A DNA stretch of 64,000 nt from contig MBPM02000036.1 in assembly GCA_001695595.3 (NCBI GenBank), forward strand, positions 372,001-436,000, read 5' to 3'. The first letter of the stretch is position 1, and every line of letters starts with the position of its first letter. The stretch comes from Plasmopara viticola. Its lineage: Eukaryota > Oomycota > Peronosporomycetes > Peronosporales > Peronosporaceae. Shown here in pieces: positions 1 to 9,993 of the stretch. Made by a program: the position numbers and the translations under genes. The notes beneath the pieces are model-generated. The model made no database searches. It was not told the origin of the DNA and saw only the letters and a list, made by a program, of their open reading frames with translations.

Positions 1-1777
1 GTCGGACTGAAACACGATCCTCTTGATGTGCGGCAAGTCAACTTTTAGACGCACCACAATAGCTTCGATCACAAACGCCACAGCCTCGTTGTCTTGCTTT
101 GTGTCAGCCATCGACAAGTGGTCGTACTACAGCCGTTGGTCGACCGCGGTCTGACTCTTAGGATCCAATACGAAGTATTGAACGAGGGCTCCATGCCAAC
201 TCATACCCCTCTTGCCATAATGATCCACCGTCTTCTCACGATGATAGAAAGGCTCCAGCTTCATTTCAAAGTCCACAATGATGAGCGCTTCGTCTGGTGA
301 CCCTTGCTGGGTACACTGTTCCTTCATACCAGCAACAATGTGTGCGATGGCCTGTTGCTGATGTACAACGCGAAGGTGATGCCCGAGAAACAACTTGCAC
401 TTCTGTGCATAGTCGTCGATCACGGTGAACACCGACGAGCGAACGGCAGCAGCCACGAGATGCGACTCCAACCGTGTGTAGAATTGAAGGACAGACGTGC
501 AGTCCGCGCAGATGTCGGTCGTTCTGTGCTTGGCAGTGGCGGAGTGACCAAACTTGATATCATGAATGCACATCGTCGTTCTGCAGTTTTGATGCGTGCG
601 TCGAAGCCGTACTTTTGACAAGTCGCGTTGAACTCCATCTCAACGAAAAATTTCTCCTTCCCTGAAGGATCAGTGATCGTTCGCTCAATTATGCACTTGA
701 GAACGTCGAACTGGTCATTCACCAGGAACCTAACGACATAATCGACGGCTCTTCGCTCTTGAGCGTCACCAGCAGTCACAGCACTGGCAATGCGATAAAA
801 TGTAGAGACCGAGACAGTTCCATCGTTGGGATGGCTCGTCAACGACTCGTGTTGGTAAGATTCGAACACCGATGCTCGATTGCGTCTGCGCTTGATAGCA
901 GGTAGAACCACTACCACGCCATTTACTCGAACTTTCTTCACACCTCACGAAAGAAATGACACCTTGTCCGGGCAGAATATGGAGGCGAGTACTGCATCGA
1001 CGATGCTTGGGGGAAGGCGCTGGACGGTCCGAGGTGTTCGGTATAGACTGAGGCCACTGGTGAGCTTCTCGAAATCTTGTCGAGCTCTTGGAAACGACCC
1101 TGGGGCCAACGTCAGTACTGGCACAATCTCGCGAAGCTGAAAAAACGTATCGCGTAAAGCACAGGAAAGACACGTCGCAGGACTCGCTTCTCTGTGGATC
1201 CTTTCTTGGCCAATTGATAGCACCGCGCAAGTGTCTCGAAAAGCGTGACCTGGGCTTGGCCCTTAGGGTCCCGCAAGCCACCACCAGTAGACGTGAACCG
1301 CCCCCATAATGCACCTCCTGCTTCCTCCTTGCCCTCACACAGCGCCACGCATATTTCTTTTGCACCGCGAGCTGCGGTCTTGATAATCAATCGCTTGGAC
1401 GTGTCAAGCTCACCGATCCAAGACGATGGATCCTCGCGAGTCTCAGCTGTGGCTGCGTGCCCATATTAGGATTCGATGGCTTCTGGAGAATAACTAAGAA
1501 GCCCCAAAACATCGCCAGGTTTTGCGAGAGACGTGACTATGGGTGTGGGCTCAGGAAGCGGTACCGGCAAGGAGTGCTTTCCTTTTTAGGCAGAAATTGA
1601 CTTGAGCTTGAGTGGTGACTCAAAGAGGTCGCCATCCACGTAGTCGACACACGAGCGTCTTGGGCGCTTGCTCTCGAGGACATTCTTTGTTGGGCCGTGT
1701 TGGTCTCTCTTCCGCGTCATCTTGACAGCTACAGGGACGCCGTCGTGGTCGCATTCGCAGCGCTTGACACGGGGCAC
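1..1777 (-). pseudogene. Decayed transposon-encoded protein, cut by the window edge
   Basis: No single frame is open, but consecutive pieces in different frames on the minus strand read as one protein: about 1,777-1,586, 1,390-1,112, 1,223-945, 941-420 and 621-1. The last piece carries IIVDFEMKLEPFYHREKT and DHYGKRGMSWHG, then runs out of the window at FQSD. This arrangement (acidic D in VDF, HYGKRG.SWHG, later QSD) resembles multicopy transposon-derived proteins I associate with oomycete genomes, probably a DDE-type transposase, but I cannot name the superfamily. An in-frame TAG at 127-129 and at least three frameshifts show decay. Downstream on the same side (1,861-2,092) lies a repeated terminal segment that may be the end of the same element. 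Confidence 0.45.
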
Positions 1778-1860
1778 CGCCGATTCTTGTGAGTACAGCT
1801 GGGCGGCGCCATCGCGCTGAGCGGCTTGTCTGCTGTTGCGAGGAAGTGCGTCGCGCCGGG

Positions 1861-2092
1861 CATGTCATCGAGGACCCAGATATCGGACAAATATGGAGCG
1901 ATAGCTTCACGTCACCAATGATAATTCGGAAACAAAAGCAGATTGCGGCAATGTAGAACATGCGTTAGACTCATGAAACGCAGCCGCATCCAGTGGGGCA
2001 TTAATGTGGCGGTTCTAAGCTTTTGCCGATTTCACGAATCGGTGACTACCCCCCGTTTTTGGTACAGTTGACTCAGAAATCCATAGTTAAAA
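1861..2092. repeat. Repeated transposon end, inverted copy at 21,393-21,620
   Basis: This stretch matches the reverse complement of about 21,393-21,620. Shared landmarks include ATGGAGCGATAGCTTCACGT, GCAGCCGCATCCAGTGG and GGTACAGTTGACTCAGAAAT. Homology stops in both copies just after a TAGTTAAAAA / CAGTTAAAAA tip. Effector-like coding sequence begins at once beyond the tip in this copy, so the tip probably marks a transposon end joined to the effector pseudogene. No target duplication could be seen because the other end is outside the window. Confidence 0.5.
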
Positions 2093-3199
2093 ATTACAGG
2101 TCAAGGGTCAGCACGGGTTCGAATTACAACAACAAGGAGCTTTTGAGATTTCTGGCTGCACACATTCAGCCACAAGAGAGTCGAAAACTGACGTTTTCGC
2201 TTCACGTATCATCTGTGTTTGATCCGTATTGACATTGTTTGACCATTATCGACGCGAAAAGGTTTTAAATAGTTTTGCTACAAATGTGGTGGCGTATATG
2301 GTCATGGTTTCGATCACTTAGGATCTCATGCTTAATGAATGGCTTCTACACAAGAAATCTCCAAACCCATATTCCTCGTCATGGGTCCTAAAGAAAAGCC
2401 TGCTCCGATTGGTATCGACAATGTAACTTTGTTTATTGCGTGGCTTGATTACGTTAGAATGTACTTGAATTCGGCCGATTGCGACTTTAACTTCGGCAGC
2501 TTTGTTAAATTCATACTGGCAGTGATGTTAATGCCAAGTCTGAAGGCAAATTTCGAGTCCAAAGCGCTTGAGAATGTGTTGGGAATTTTCTTAGTGGGAA
2601 CATTGCAGCGAATGCGCGAGACATGTGGCAGCGGTTCCCTAAAGACGCTTGGGAATCTTAGGCAAGGAGATAACGCAGGACACTTTTTTTAATATTCCAA
2701 AATGGACTTCGGCTATCGCTTCATATGTGGAATCGAGGCCACTTCATGGCGATCAAATGTTTGATTTGCTAGATTTAGAGCATTCGTGGTCAATCTTTTT
2801 TAATACCTCGAGCAAGCAGCACAGCATATTGGTTCTTTGTAACTGTTCAGCGCTCCGACACAGAGAATTATGCACACATTCTCGTGCGGTATCTTTTTGA
2901 GTCTCATCCATTTTACGACTTCCAGATCGTGACGAGCGTCCCAGATTCGTTGTGGATGATCTCAATTATCACAATGCTTGAAGTTTTGGTTATCAACGTG
3001 TGCTTTCCAGCTTCCGTGGCGTGTGGAAAAAAAAAGCGTTGGAGAAGCCATTATTAATGCCATGCTTTTATGGTAAAACAATTTGCCGGAGAATACAGGA
3101 TTGAGCAATTCGTGGCGGGCGATAGCTGAATAATTGCAGAATGAAGACGCTCGTATTGATTCAGCTTTTAGATTGCTGCAACACATGGCCAGAGAGTAG
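2093..3199 (+). pseudogene. Effector-family pseudogene, 5' truncated and frameshifted
   Basis: The segment is homologous to the effector at 36,566-38,236 from about residue 169 to the C-terminus. It begins at a junction with the transposon tip, so the signal peptide and the first W/Y unit are missing. Recognisable pieces are the NNKELLRFLAAHIQP block (about 2,130-2,170), ITxDLMLNEWLLHKKSP-like and LFIAWLDYVRMYL blocks (2,320-2,470), FESKALENVLG (2,550-2,585), and the C-terminal region ending at a TAG at 3,197-3,199. Stop codons (for example near 2,230) and several frameshifts interrupt it. The 3' flank to about 3,380 matches the flanks of the other paralogs, so this is a decayed member and not a random fragment. 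Confidence 0.75.
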
Positions 3200-3700
3200 A
3201 ATTGATTTGGTTAATTACTAGGACCATCGAGGTAAACCGTCTTGCGTGCATGTACCGGTTACCGGTGTGCAAGTACAGAGTATAAGAATTCAATCTAGAT
3301 TATTGATCACAGCTCCTTGTCAACTCTTTTAGTCTGTATCTTCCTTTCGTATTTGACGTGATTCCATTTTTTTTTATTAGAAGACGTGGTCGACCACTTA
3401 AACTTTACAGGAGTTATCGAAAAAAACAAAGTATTGCAATTGGAAAGTTGTAGTTACCGACAAGAGAAGCACAAATTTGGTAGAAGTACGCTCGAAAAGA
3501 TTCAGCAAAACACTATACCAAATTTGAGTTCCTCTTCTTGGTCTTTCCACTTTTCTTTTTGTAGAAACTTGTATTTGCGATAAGCTTTCATTTTGTCAAA
3601 CGTCTTTAAATCAAAGCAAATGGATTTATGGCACAAACGAAAGGAAGATAAAGACTAGAAAATTTGACAAGAAAGTGTGACTGAAAATCTAGATAATAGC
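3200..3700. other. Non-coding; shared effector 3' flank, then nothing recognised
   Basis: From 3,200 to about 3,380 the sequence matches the 3' flank of other family members (TGCATGTATCGGTTGCCGG-like block, then a pyrimidine-rich AACTCTTCTAGTCT-like stretch), probably the 3' UTR and terminator region. From about 3,390 to 3,690 I see no gene, only A/T-rich unique-looking sequence. Confidence 0.5.
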
Positions 3701-3877
3701 CTTACAATCTGTTAGCTACTTAGCTTTAAGACCTGCAACCACTACATGTATACGAGGCGGTTCACCTCAATGATCCAAGTAATCAACCGGATCTGTTCTG
3801 CTCTATGGCCCGGTCTTGCAGCAATTTGAAAGTTGAGTCAATACGGGCATCTTCTTTCTGCAATTGTGCAACTATCG

Positions 3878-5479
3878 TCAGCCACGAAACGCGCGGATCT
3901 CTTCCGAACGGTAGTCTTTCCTGCAATTATCTATTACATCAATAATGGCTTCATTAAGAAGTTTATTTTCCACACGCTGATAATACATCACGGAAGCTAA
4001 AAACCAATTCTTGATAACTGACACTCCAGCATTGCGAGCAACAAGATCATCCAGAATGAATTTGGGATCCCCGTGAAGTCGTAACATGAGTGAGGAATCG
4101 AAAAGGTACTGCACCATAGTGTGTGCATACTTCTTTACGAGCGGGACCTGACTTGGCTGCAAATAGTCAATGCTGTCGGCTGTTCGTGCAAGCTCCTGAA
4201 ACAGATCGACCACTTCATCAAATGAATGCTTTACATTAAGCGATTCAAACATTAGATCGCCATTAAATGGCTTTGATTCCGTATAAAGAGCCATGGACGC
4301 AACGACACCCACGAAAGAGGAAGAATCGAAATCTGTAATCTTCTCGTCGGAAAGGTGATGGAAATCTAACAGGATTTGAGGGAATCGCTGCCATATGCCT
4401 CGCACATGCGCTGCGAGGTTCCCAGTCTGGTATTCCACATCACCCAACACGTTCTCAATCGCATTGGACTCAAACATTACCTTCGCACGTGGCAATAACA
4501 TCCTTGGCAGTTGCTTTTCAATGAAGCGGCCAATGTCAAAGTCCGTAGCGCCAGAGTGCAAGTACTTTCTAACGTACTGTAGCCACCCGGTAAACAGATT
4601 CACATCGTCAGTACCTTTGAGAGCAACCTTTTCTACAAAAAGCAAGAACTTGAAAATGTTCGCTGGTGATTCCTTCTCTAACAGCCATTCCTCAAGCACA
4701 AGATCCTTGGTGATCGAATCCGTGAGCATGTACGCCAGCATATCCACAGCAAAGCCTTTCATACTCCCCTCTTTCCGATAAAAGTCAAACAAAGAAACCA
4801 CTGGTACATACGGATTGAAGGGTGATTTATCGTCAAGCGAGAGCGTCAGTTTTAAACCATTTTGTTCTCGAATGTGTGTAGCCAGAAATTCCAAAAGCTG
4901 CTTGTTGTTAAAAGCTGCGTAATCCGGTCTTGTTCTGCCCTCAATCCTGTACTTTTGTACATAGTGAAACCAGAAAACAAGCTTGGTGTCGTGCTTCATC
5001 GTGACTAAGTCCGTGCCTCTTTGAAGGATGGTATCAAGCTTTAAGTACGAAAATACAGTCTGTGGGTTTATACCTTCTTTCAACCAACCGTTCGCTTCCT
5101 CTTCCATTAGTCGCCAATACTTATCGGTATTCATTATCCAGTATATGTTTCCATCAAACTCTGCTTTCCTTACCTTGCTCGATAATGTGTCAATCGCCCT
5201 GACTCTTTTAAAATTTGTATCAACCATGCGCACAGACAATCGACTCAGAAAATCTTTCACTGTAGGTCCTCTCGCTTCATCGTCCTTGCCATTGTCTTTG
5301 CCATGCGCCTCATCGACGGTTTCTACTGTTGTTGGGATCGTTCCGTTCGTTGCTGCAGCTTCCGAGACGACTTTAGTGTCCACCATCTCATTGCGTCGTG
5401 TATGCGAGGCAATACCGAAACAAGCGCCAACATTTACAAGAATGAGGATAGCAATACGTACGAAAATTAGTACGCGCAT
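3878..5479 (-). CDS. Secreted W/Y-repeat (RxLR-like) effector, 533 aa, C-terminus frameshifted
   Basis: The ORF starts at 5,479 with MRVLIFVRIAILILVNVGA, a clear signal peptide (hydrophobic core residues 3-19, likely cleavage near 23-25). Next comes a charged linker with HTRR (26-29) in the usual RxLR position and DDEAR (66-70) in the dEER position, both degenerate. The rest is helical with W/Y-type repeats: GWLKEG..P..VFSYLKL (131-148) with W170/Y173/Y177; EWLLEKESPANIFKFLL (264-280) with W299/Y302/Y306; GIWQRFPQILL (361-371); and NWFLASVMYYQRVENK (491-506). Such repeats are known from oomycete effectors that act inside host cells; the target is not inferable. Compared with the paralog at 36,566, one base is missing near 3,920, so the protein ends in a 16-residue off-frame tail (NCRKDYRSEEIRAFRG); the ancestral frame continues to a stop at 3,783-3,785. 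The upstream block at 5,575-5,594 is shared with paralogs. It could still function as a truncated form. Confidence 0.8.
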   Translation of the reverse strand: MRVLIFVRIAILILVNVGACFGIASHTRRNEMVDTKVVSEAAATNGTIPTTVETVDEAHGKDNGKDDEARGPTVKDFLSRLSVRMVDTNFKRVRAIDTLSSKVRKAEFDGNIYWIMNTDKYWRLMEEEANGWLKEGINPQTVFSYLKLDTILQRGTDLVTMKHDTKLVFWFHYVQKYRIEGRTRPDYAAFNNKQLLEFLATHIREQNGLKLTLSLDDKSPFNPYVPVVSLFDFYRKEGSMKGFAVDMLAYMLTDSITKDLVLEEWLLEKESPANIFKFLLFVEKVALKGTDDVNLFTGWLQYVRKYLHSGATDFDIGRFIEKQLPRMLLPRAKVMFESNAIENVLGDVEYQTGNLAAHVRGIWQRFPQILLDFHHLSDEKITDFDSSSFVGVVASMALYTESKPFNGDLMFESLNVKHSFDEVVDLFQELARTADSIDYLQPSQVPLVKKYAHTMVQYLFDSSLMLRLHGDPKFILDDLVARNAGVSVIKNWFLASVMYYQRVENKLLNEAIIDVIDNCRKDYRSEEIRAFRG

Positions 5480-5640
5480 GGTTGGGCTTGAGACGTTGTA
5501 ATACGAAGTGAGAGTGGCAAAATAGGCTTGGATTTCGCAGCTAGTACAGAATCAAGGATGGTGCGATGCGATCAGATAGCAAAAAGGACGAGGCTGCACT
5601 TGTTACACAGATAGTCCTCTTTTTATCATCTAATGCTCGC
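5480..5640 (-). promoter_or_regulatory. Putative core promoter and 5' UTR of the effector at 3,878-5,479
   Basis: On the minus strand a block GCCTCGTCCTTTTTGCTATC (5,594-5,575) lies about 96-115 bp upstream of the ATG and is repeated, almost unchanged, before the paralogs at 22,442 and 36,566. Closer to the start, CTCACTTCGTATTACAACG resembles the oomycete initiator core (TCA-T-T-type followed by W-T-T) and is also shared. Common descent alone could explain the conservation, so a regulatory role is inferred. Confidence 0.35.
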
Positions 5641-5770
5641 TTACTGTATGTATCGGGTAGTATCTAGCTGTTTTCGTATTACATAATTAATTTAAGAACA
5701 CGTCGAATATTCACACCGTATATTCAGTAAATGGTTGCTGCAAACTGATCTGTAGTAGAAACTGCATTTA

Positions 5771-6304
5771 AACAATGGCAAAGCTGGTCATTTTAGCCTA
5801 CATAAAGTCTGTGCACGCAAGTATCGTACGGGTAGTTTTCTACCAATGTCGCATTACCGACCACGCGCATGATACTTGATCCACACACTTTCTCAGTGGC
5901 AACTTTATGTAGAAACAGCGCACAAAATCACATGTGCTCGTCCGTCTAACGACTATTTACGTACGCGAAGAATGCCTTGACGGTAATTTGTATCAATATT
6001 AGACATGTGTCGACTGCGTACAATTATCATGAGTATGTGTAAAACAATGGCAAAGCTGGTCATTTTAGCCTACATAAAGTCTGTGCACGCAAGTATCGTA
6101 CTGGTAGTTTTCTACCAATGTCGCATTACCGACCACGCGCATGAAACTTGATCCACGCACTTTTCCAGTGGCAACTTTATGTAGAAACAGCGCACAAAAT
6201 CACATGTGCTCGTCCGTCTAACGACTATTTACGTACGCGAAGAATGCCTTGACGGCAATTTGTATCAATATTAGACATGTGTCGACTGCGTACAATTATC
6301 ATGA
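5771..6304. repeat. Two tandem copies of a 272-bp unit with MITE-like cores
   Basis: AACAATGGCAAAGCTGGTCA recurs at 5,771 and 6,043, giving a 272-bp period; the two units differ at only a few positions. Each unit holds a 171-bp core (5,796-5,966 and 6,068-6,238) that starts GCCTACATAAAG and ends TTTACGTACGC, an imperfect terminal inverted repeat. Reverse-orientation copies of the core occur at about 21,720-21,885 and 35,593-36,128. A small non-autonomous DNA transposon is the best reading. Confidence 0.6.
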
Positions 6305-6326
6305 GCACGCATTGATGTTGAAGATA

Positions 6327-8505
6327 ATTGTTTTTATAATAAACAGTCAACTTCATTTAAATACAAACTGGCCTTTTCAAAAATGGTCATATGACTGTCT
6401 CTCTCTCATCCTTCCCGAGTGCTCTAGTGTTCATTTTAAGGCTTTAGCCCATTTATAACAAGATGCAAACCCTGTCGGTGCGTAAGCTGTGCAAGCTTAA
6501 CATGTCGGCCCGCGAATGTGGCGTCTCATGTGTAGTGTGTCAACGAGCGCAGGATCGACAACTTTTGTGACTATTTATTTGAAAACGACCCTAAAACTTT
6601 GCCAAAGAGAAGCGGTAGATTGCGGTCCCTTTGTGGCACTAAGTGTCCGGTAGACCATGGTATTTGTAAACTTTATTAAAAGTAGCGTTGCTGATTGTTT
6701 CCCAACGGCTTGGCTAAGGAATACTAAATACTATGTACTAGTATAGCCAGATGGTAGCCCGAACACCAACATAATTGTATCGCCGCCAGCCTGGCGAGCA
6801 AAGACAAATTTAAAGCTTATGAACTTCAAGCGAATTGTTAGTAGCAACTGGGTAAGTAGAGAAGCGGACGCGTGGACCGTGGGGCTAAACCTTCGGCAAG
6901 TCTCGCAGGTCCTCATTGTTTGCTCGTTTGTACTCATGAGACAGAACTAAAGCTTTTTGCATAATATTTGGAGCATAATGTGTTGACCGAAAAATGTAAC
7001 TAATCAGGTCTTTGTCAATTCAAACAATGACTTGGGATCAATCTGCCGAATGAACTCCCGGTACGTGCTGCTCACTCATGGCAATGTATCTGCAATTGCT
7101 GTCGGAAGCGAGCCACGTAATTAGCGTATTCCCTTGCGAGATTGAAGTGTACAAAGGGTTCTATTTGGCATCCCTTCTGTATACCTAGTGATTTTCTTAA
7201 GTGATTCTGCTTCAAATTCCGTAAGTACGACTAACTCATAGCAGGCTAGCGCTCGACGCGTCGGTAAGCATATTGCGCTATTTATTTCGTGATCAGCTCG
7301 TATATAACATTTCGCGATTAAATCAGCTATCTTGTCACTTGATCAGACAAGTGGGCTCCATATATTGCCGTGTTAAAAGATATGCGGTCTTGATCGACTA
7401 AAAATAGCGTAGAAGCTAGGAATTTCACTCGAAACTTCACCTGTGCATACTTTATAGCAAGTGATCAATTGACATTGACGACTAAAATTCCTTAGCTGTC
7501 TGGACTGAAAAGAATGACTTGTCCATAACAGTTCTCATTTAGTCACAGTAGTGCGCAGCTGATGTCATAGCCTAGATTGCTCCAAGCGACTCTAAACAGC
7601 TTTGTCTCTTGCGACAAAAACAGAAAATTGCCCACACAATGCTTTTATGTGATTTTAAAGCAGTTTGCTGCTGGCCAACACGACATCTTTTATGTCAAAT
7701 TAGCAGCGATCTTGCGAGACACATAGCTAGATGTGCATATGTAAAATCACGTGACCACTCCTGTAGTTCTTTATAGTATAATGACGTTGTTCATACCAAA
7801 ACGGCTCTGATTTCTTGGGTCTAAAGCAGCCGATCTTTTTTGCCACACAAAACTATTTACCAGTGTTTGCGTAGAGTTTATCGGTCCTTTTGACCTATAA
7901 ACGTTACCTTGGGTGGCCCAAATGAGTCTCTGTACCTGATTGAAAGCTATGGACAATATCTCGTCAGCGTGTACTTGGGTGATTGCCTAAAATGGTTAAG
8001 CTTTAGGTGGGACGAAGCAATGAGGCGCTGGAAAGGCATTGCGACATCGCTAAACTTGCCTCTATGTGCACTAATATTAGTAAAAATTATTCTCGACTCC
8101 CTTGATCGAGTTAAGTAATATTCAAGTATAGTGCACTCATTTGGACATGCTGTTAAGCAGCGCGTCCTTTATAAATGTAGGTGTATGTAGATAAACCGTT
8201 TTTGCTCAGTTTATAGGCTATTCGCAACAACTCCTAGGTTTTTGAGCATAGAAATTGGCGCTTTTCATCGTGCCATCTTGACATCAAAAAGCTCTTTTTT
8301 CGTGATAATAGTTACTGCCTCGTGACACAGTACTTCGTGCCTAGCACGAGGTTGCAAACATGTCATGATCAAAGGTTGAATGATATGGATTCCTTAAAAT
8401 CTCTGTGTCAACGAGCAACGATCTTTGCCCATGCGGCTAATCCGAGATACATCAACCCAAAATAAAGAAAATCTTTGAATCTCTAACGAAGGTTCCGATT
8501 TTTAA
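6327..8505 (-). pseudogene. Ty3/gypsy pol fossil (RT end, RNase H, integrase), copy A
   Basis: This 2.2-kb segment is a direct repeat of 19,205-21,393 and encodes, in broken frames on the minus strand, the order RT thumb, RNase H, integrase. The clearest piece is the zinc-binding end of integrase (MRTCETCRRFSP and FVFARQAGGDTIMLVFGLPSG, 6,937-6,731). It corresponds to the family pattern YVRTCETCRR..P..H.SAPL..L...FVFGLP. The following STASFWQS-like stretch matches the family motif around the DRDPRFTA..W region. Many stops and frameshifts make it non-functional. No LTRs were identified; homology begins right after the tandem MITE-like repeat. Confidence 0.65.
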
Positions 8506-9150
8506 AAACATGCTTTAATCCGGCCTTTATAACTTCAAGCACCCCGAGGAGTAAATTACTTCTAATTATAATTTCTGCTCGATCTCAGGTAAAAAAGAAC
8601 TGCGAAGCTTAATGCAACAAATTATGAGAAATCGCTCTTTAAGTGCACAATTTTAAATTGGCAATAACGCCGTTGCGGCACGCCTTTTCTGTACAAGGTG
8701 CTGCGTGACATCATCACACATAATAGCATATAGCACTTTGAAGTTAATTGCACGCCGCTCGCAGATTTGAACGCCGCGGTGCGTTCCGGCTGCTTGTTAG
8801 TAGAAGCAGCTGGAAATACTCCCTCCCTCTTTGATTTGTATAACTCAGCAAGTCTTCCCAGCTGTGCGAACTTCTCGTCCGACGGATGTAAAAAGATGAT
8901 TCTAATAATTCATCATTGCGATGGTTTAAGTTTTAAAGCTACCAGAGCGCGTGTGATGCCCCAACTCCTGCTATGCGGTGAAGCTTAAGGATTTTACCTT
9001 TAAATGACAATTTGTTTAATGAGTATCTGTCGCTTAACCATATAAAATAGTGGTGGTGCTCAAGATATCGGTCCTTTTACAAACCATTGTTTCTATTTAA
9101 AATTAAACAATACAAGACGATTGCTTTTGGTAATATTGATATTTAAATTA
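8506..9150. other. No gene recognised
   Basis: A 73-aa plus-strand ORF at 8,767-8,988 has no recognisable motif, and the stretch is otherwise A/T-rich. It separates the gypsy fossil from the capsid-like region. Confidence 0.4.
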
Positions 9151-9990
9151 TAATGCAGGTGGTGCATTGTTTACATTTAATGTTACAGAGCTGATTTGAC
9201 TACGGGCCTGAATCAGCAGAAGGTTCAACAGCATTAGCATTAGGTGCATGGAGAATTTTACCGAATGTTGGTAAACTTACTTTTACATCATCACATGCTT
9301 CCCTACCTACAGGTACTACTAATGCAAGTAATTATGGCTTGAATATGTTTTAAACAGTAAAATACAAATGAAGAGTACAATTCAGCTGCGATTGCATTTA
9401 AAAATAGTAACGGAGAGGGTATGCCTCATGGTGTAACTTATCTCAGCGTACTGCTGCAGTTGCTGGTAACATAGTAATTTTAACACAATCTGCTGCAAAC
9501 AATGTATCCGAAACATGTAGAATGTTATCAATCAGAGCATTAGCAGTTAATGCTGTAGCTGCTGCAGCAGCAGCAGCAACCGCTTTTGAAAGTTCAAACT
9601 ATGTTGATGGTCCCTACCAGAAAGTATCAGACCTTCTACCAAACAGTGTGTCCCCAAAATAATTTTGCTTTGAATTTAACTCTGGTGCGAACACTACTAC
9701 CACTAATGCTACTTGGATATGCAATCTGGCTAATAATGACTTGATGCAGCTGGATACATATAATTACTATCAATGACACCAAATAGAATTCTGAAGAAAG
9801 TAAATGAAAACGACTTCGCCTGACGTCAGATGAACATTGATTATAGTTATAGTACGTTTGAATGGTAAAAAAATACTCGATCCTGTGAAGCAACTTGGGA
9901 TGGAGCTAAAGCATAATTTAAAGTGAAGTTCAATAGATTTGTGAACAAAACGGCTTGATGTTTTGCCGGCTGACGGACAACAATCTACTC
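9150..9990 (+). pseudogene. Low-complexity Ala/Thr/Asn-rich coding remnant, possibly viral structural
   Basis: Reading plus-strand frames in turn gives pieces such as LALGAWRILPNVGKL, SLPTGTTNASNYG, an alanine run (AVNAVAAAAAAATAF, about 9,540-9,590) and FNSGANTTTTNATW. Stops and frameshifts separate them. Composition (small, polar, beta-rich) differs from all other coding fragments here and resembles viral fibre or coat proteins, but I recognise no family. It is convergent with the capsid-like remnant at 9,994-11,700, which suggests one inserted element. It is a weak call; alternatives are a cell-wall-type secreted protein or chance frames. Confidence 0.25.
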
Positions 9991-9993
9991 TTA

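Noticed and set aside
4395..4781. 128-aa plus-strand ORF inside the effector at 3,878-5,479, also antisense at 37,237-37,623
   Set aside because: Antisense shadow of a conserved gene; similar only because the sense strand is conserved.
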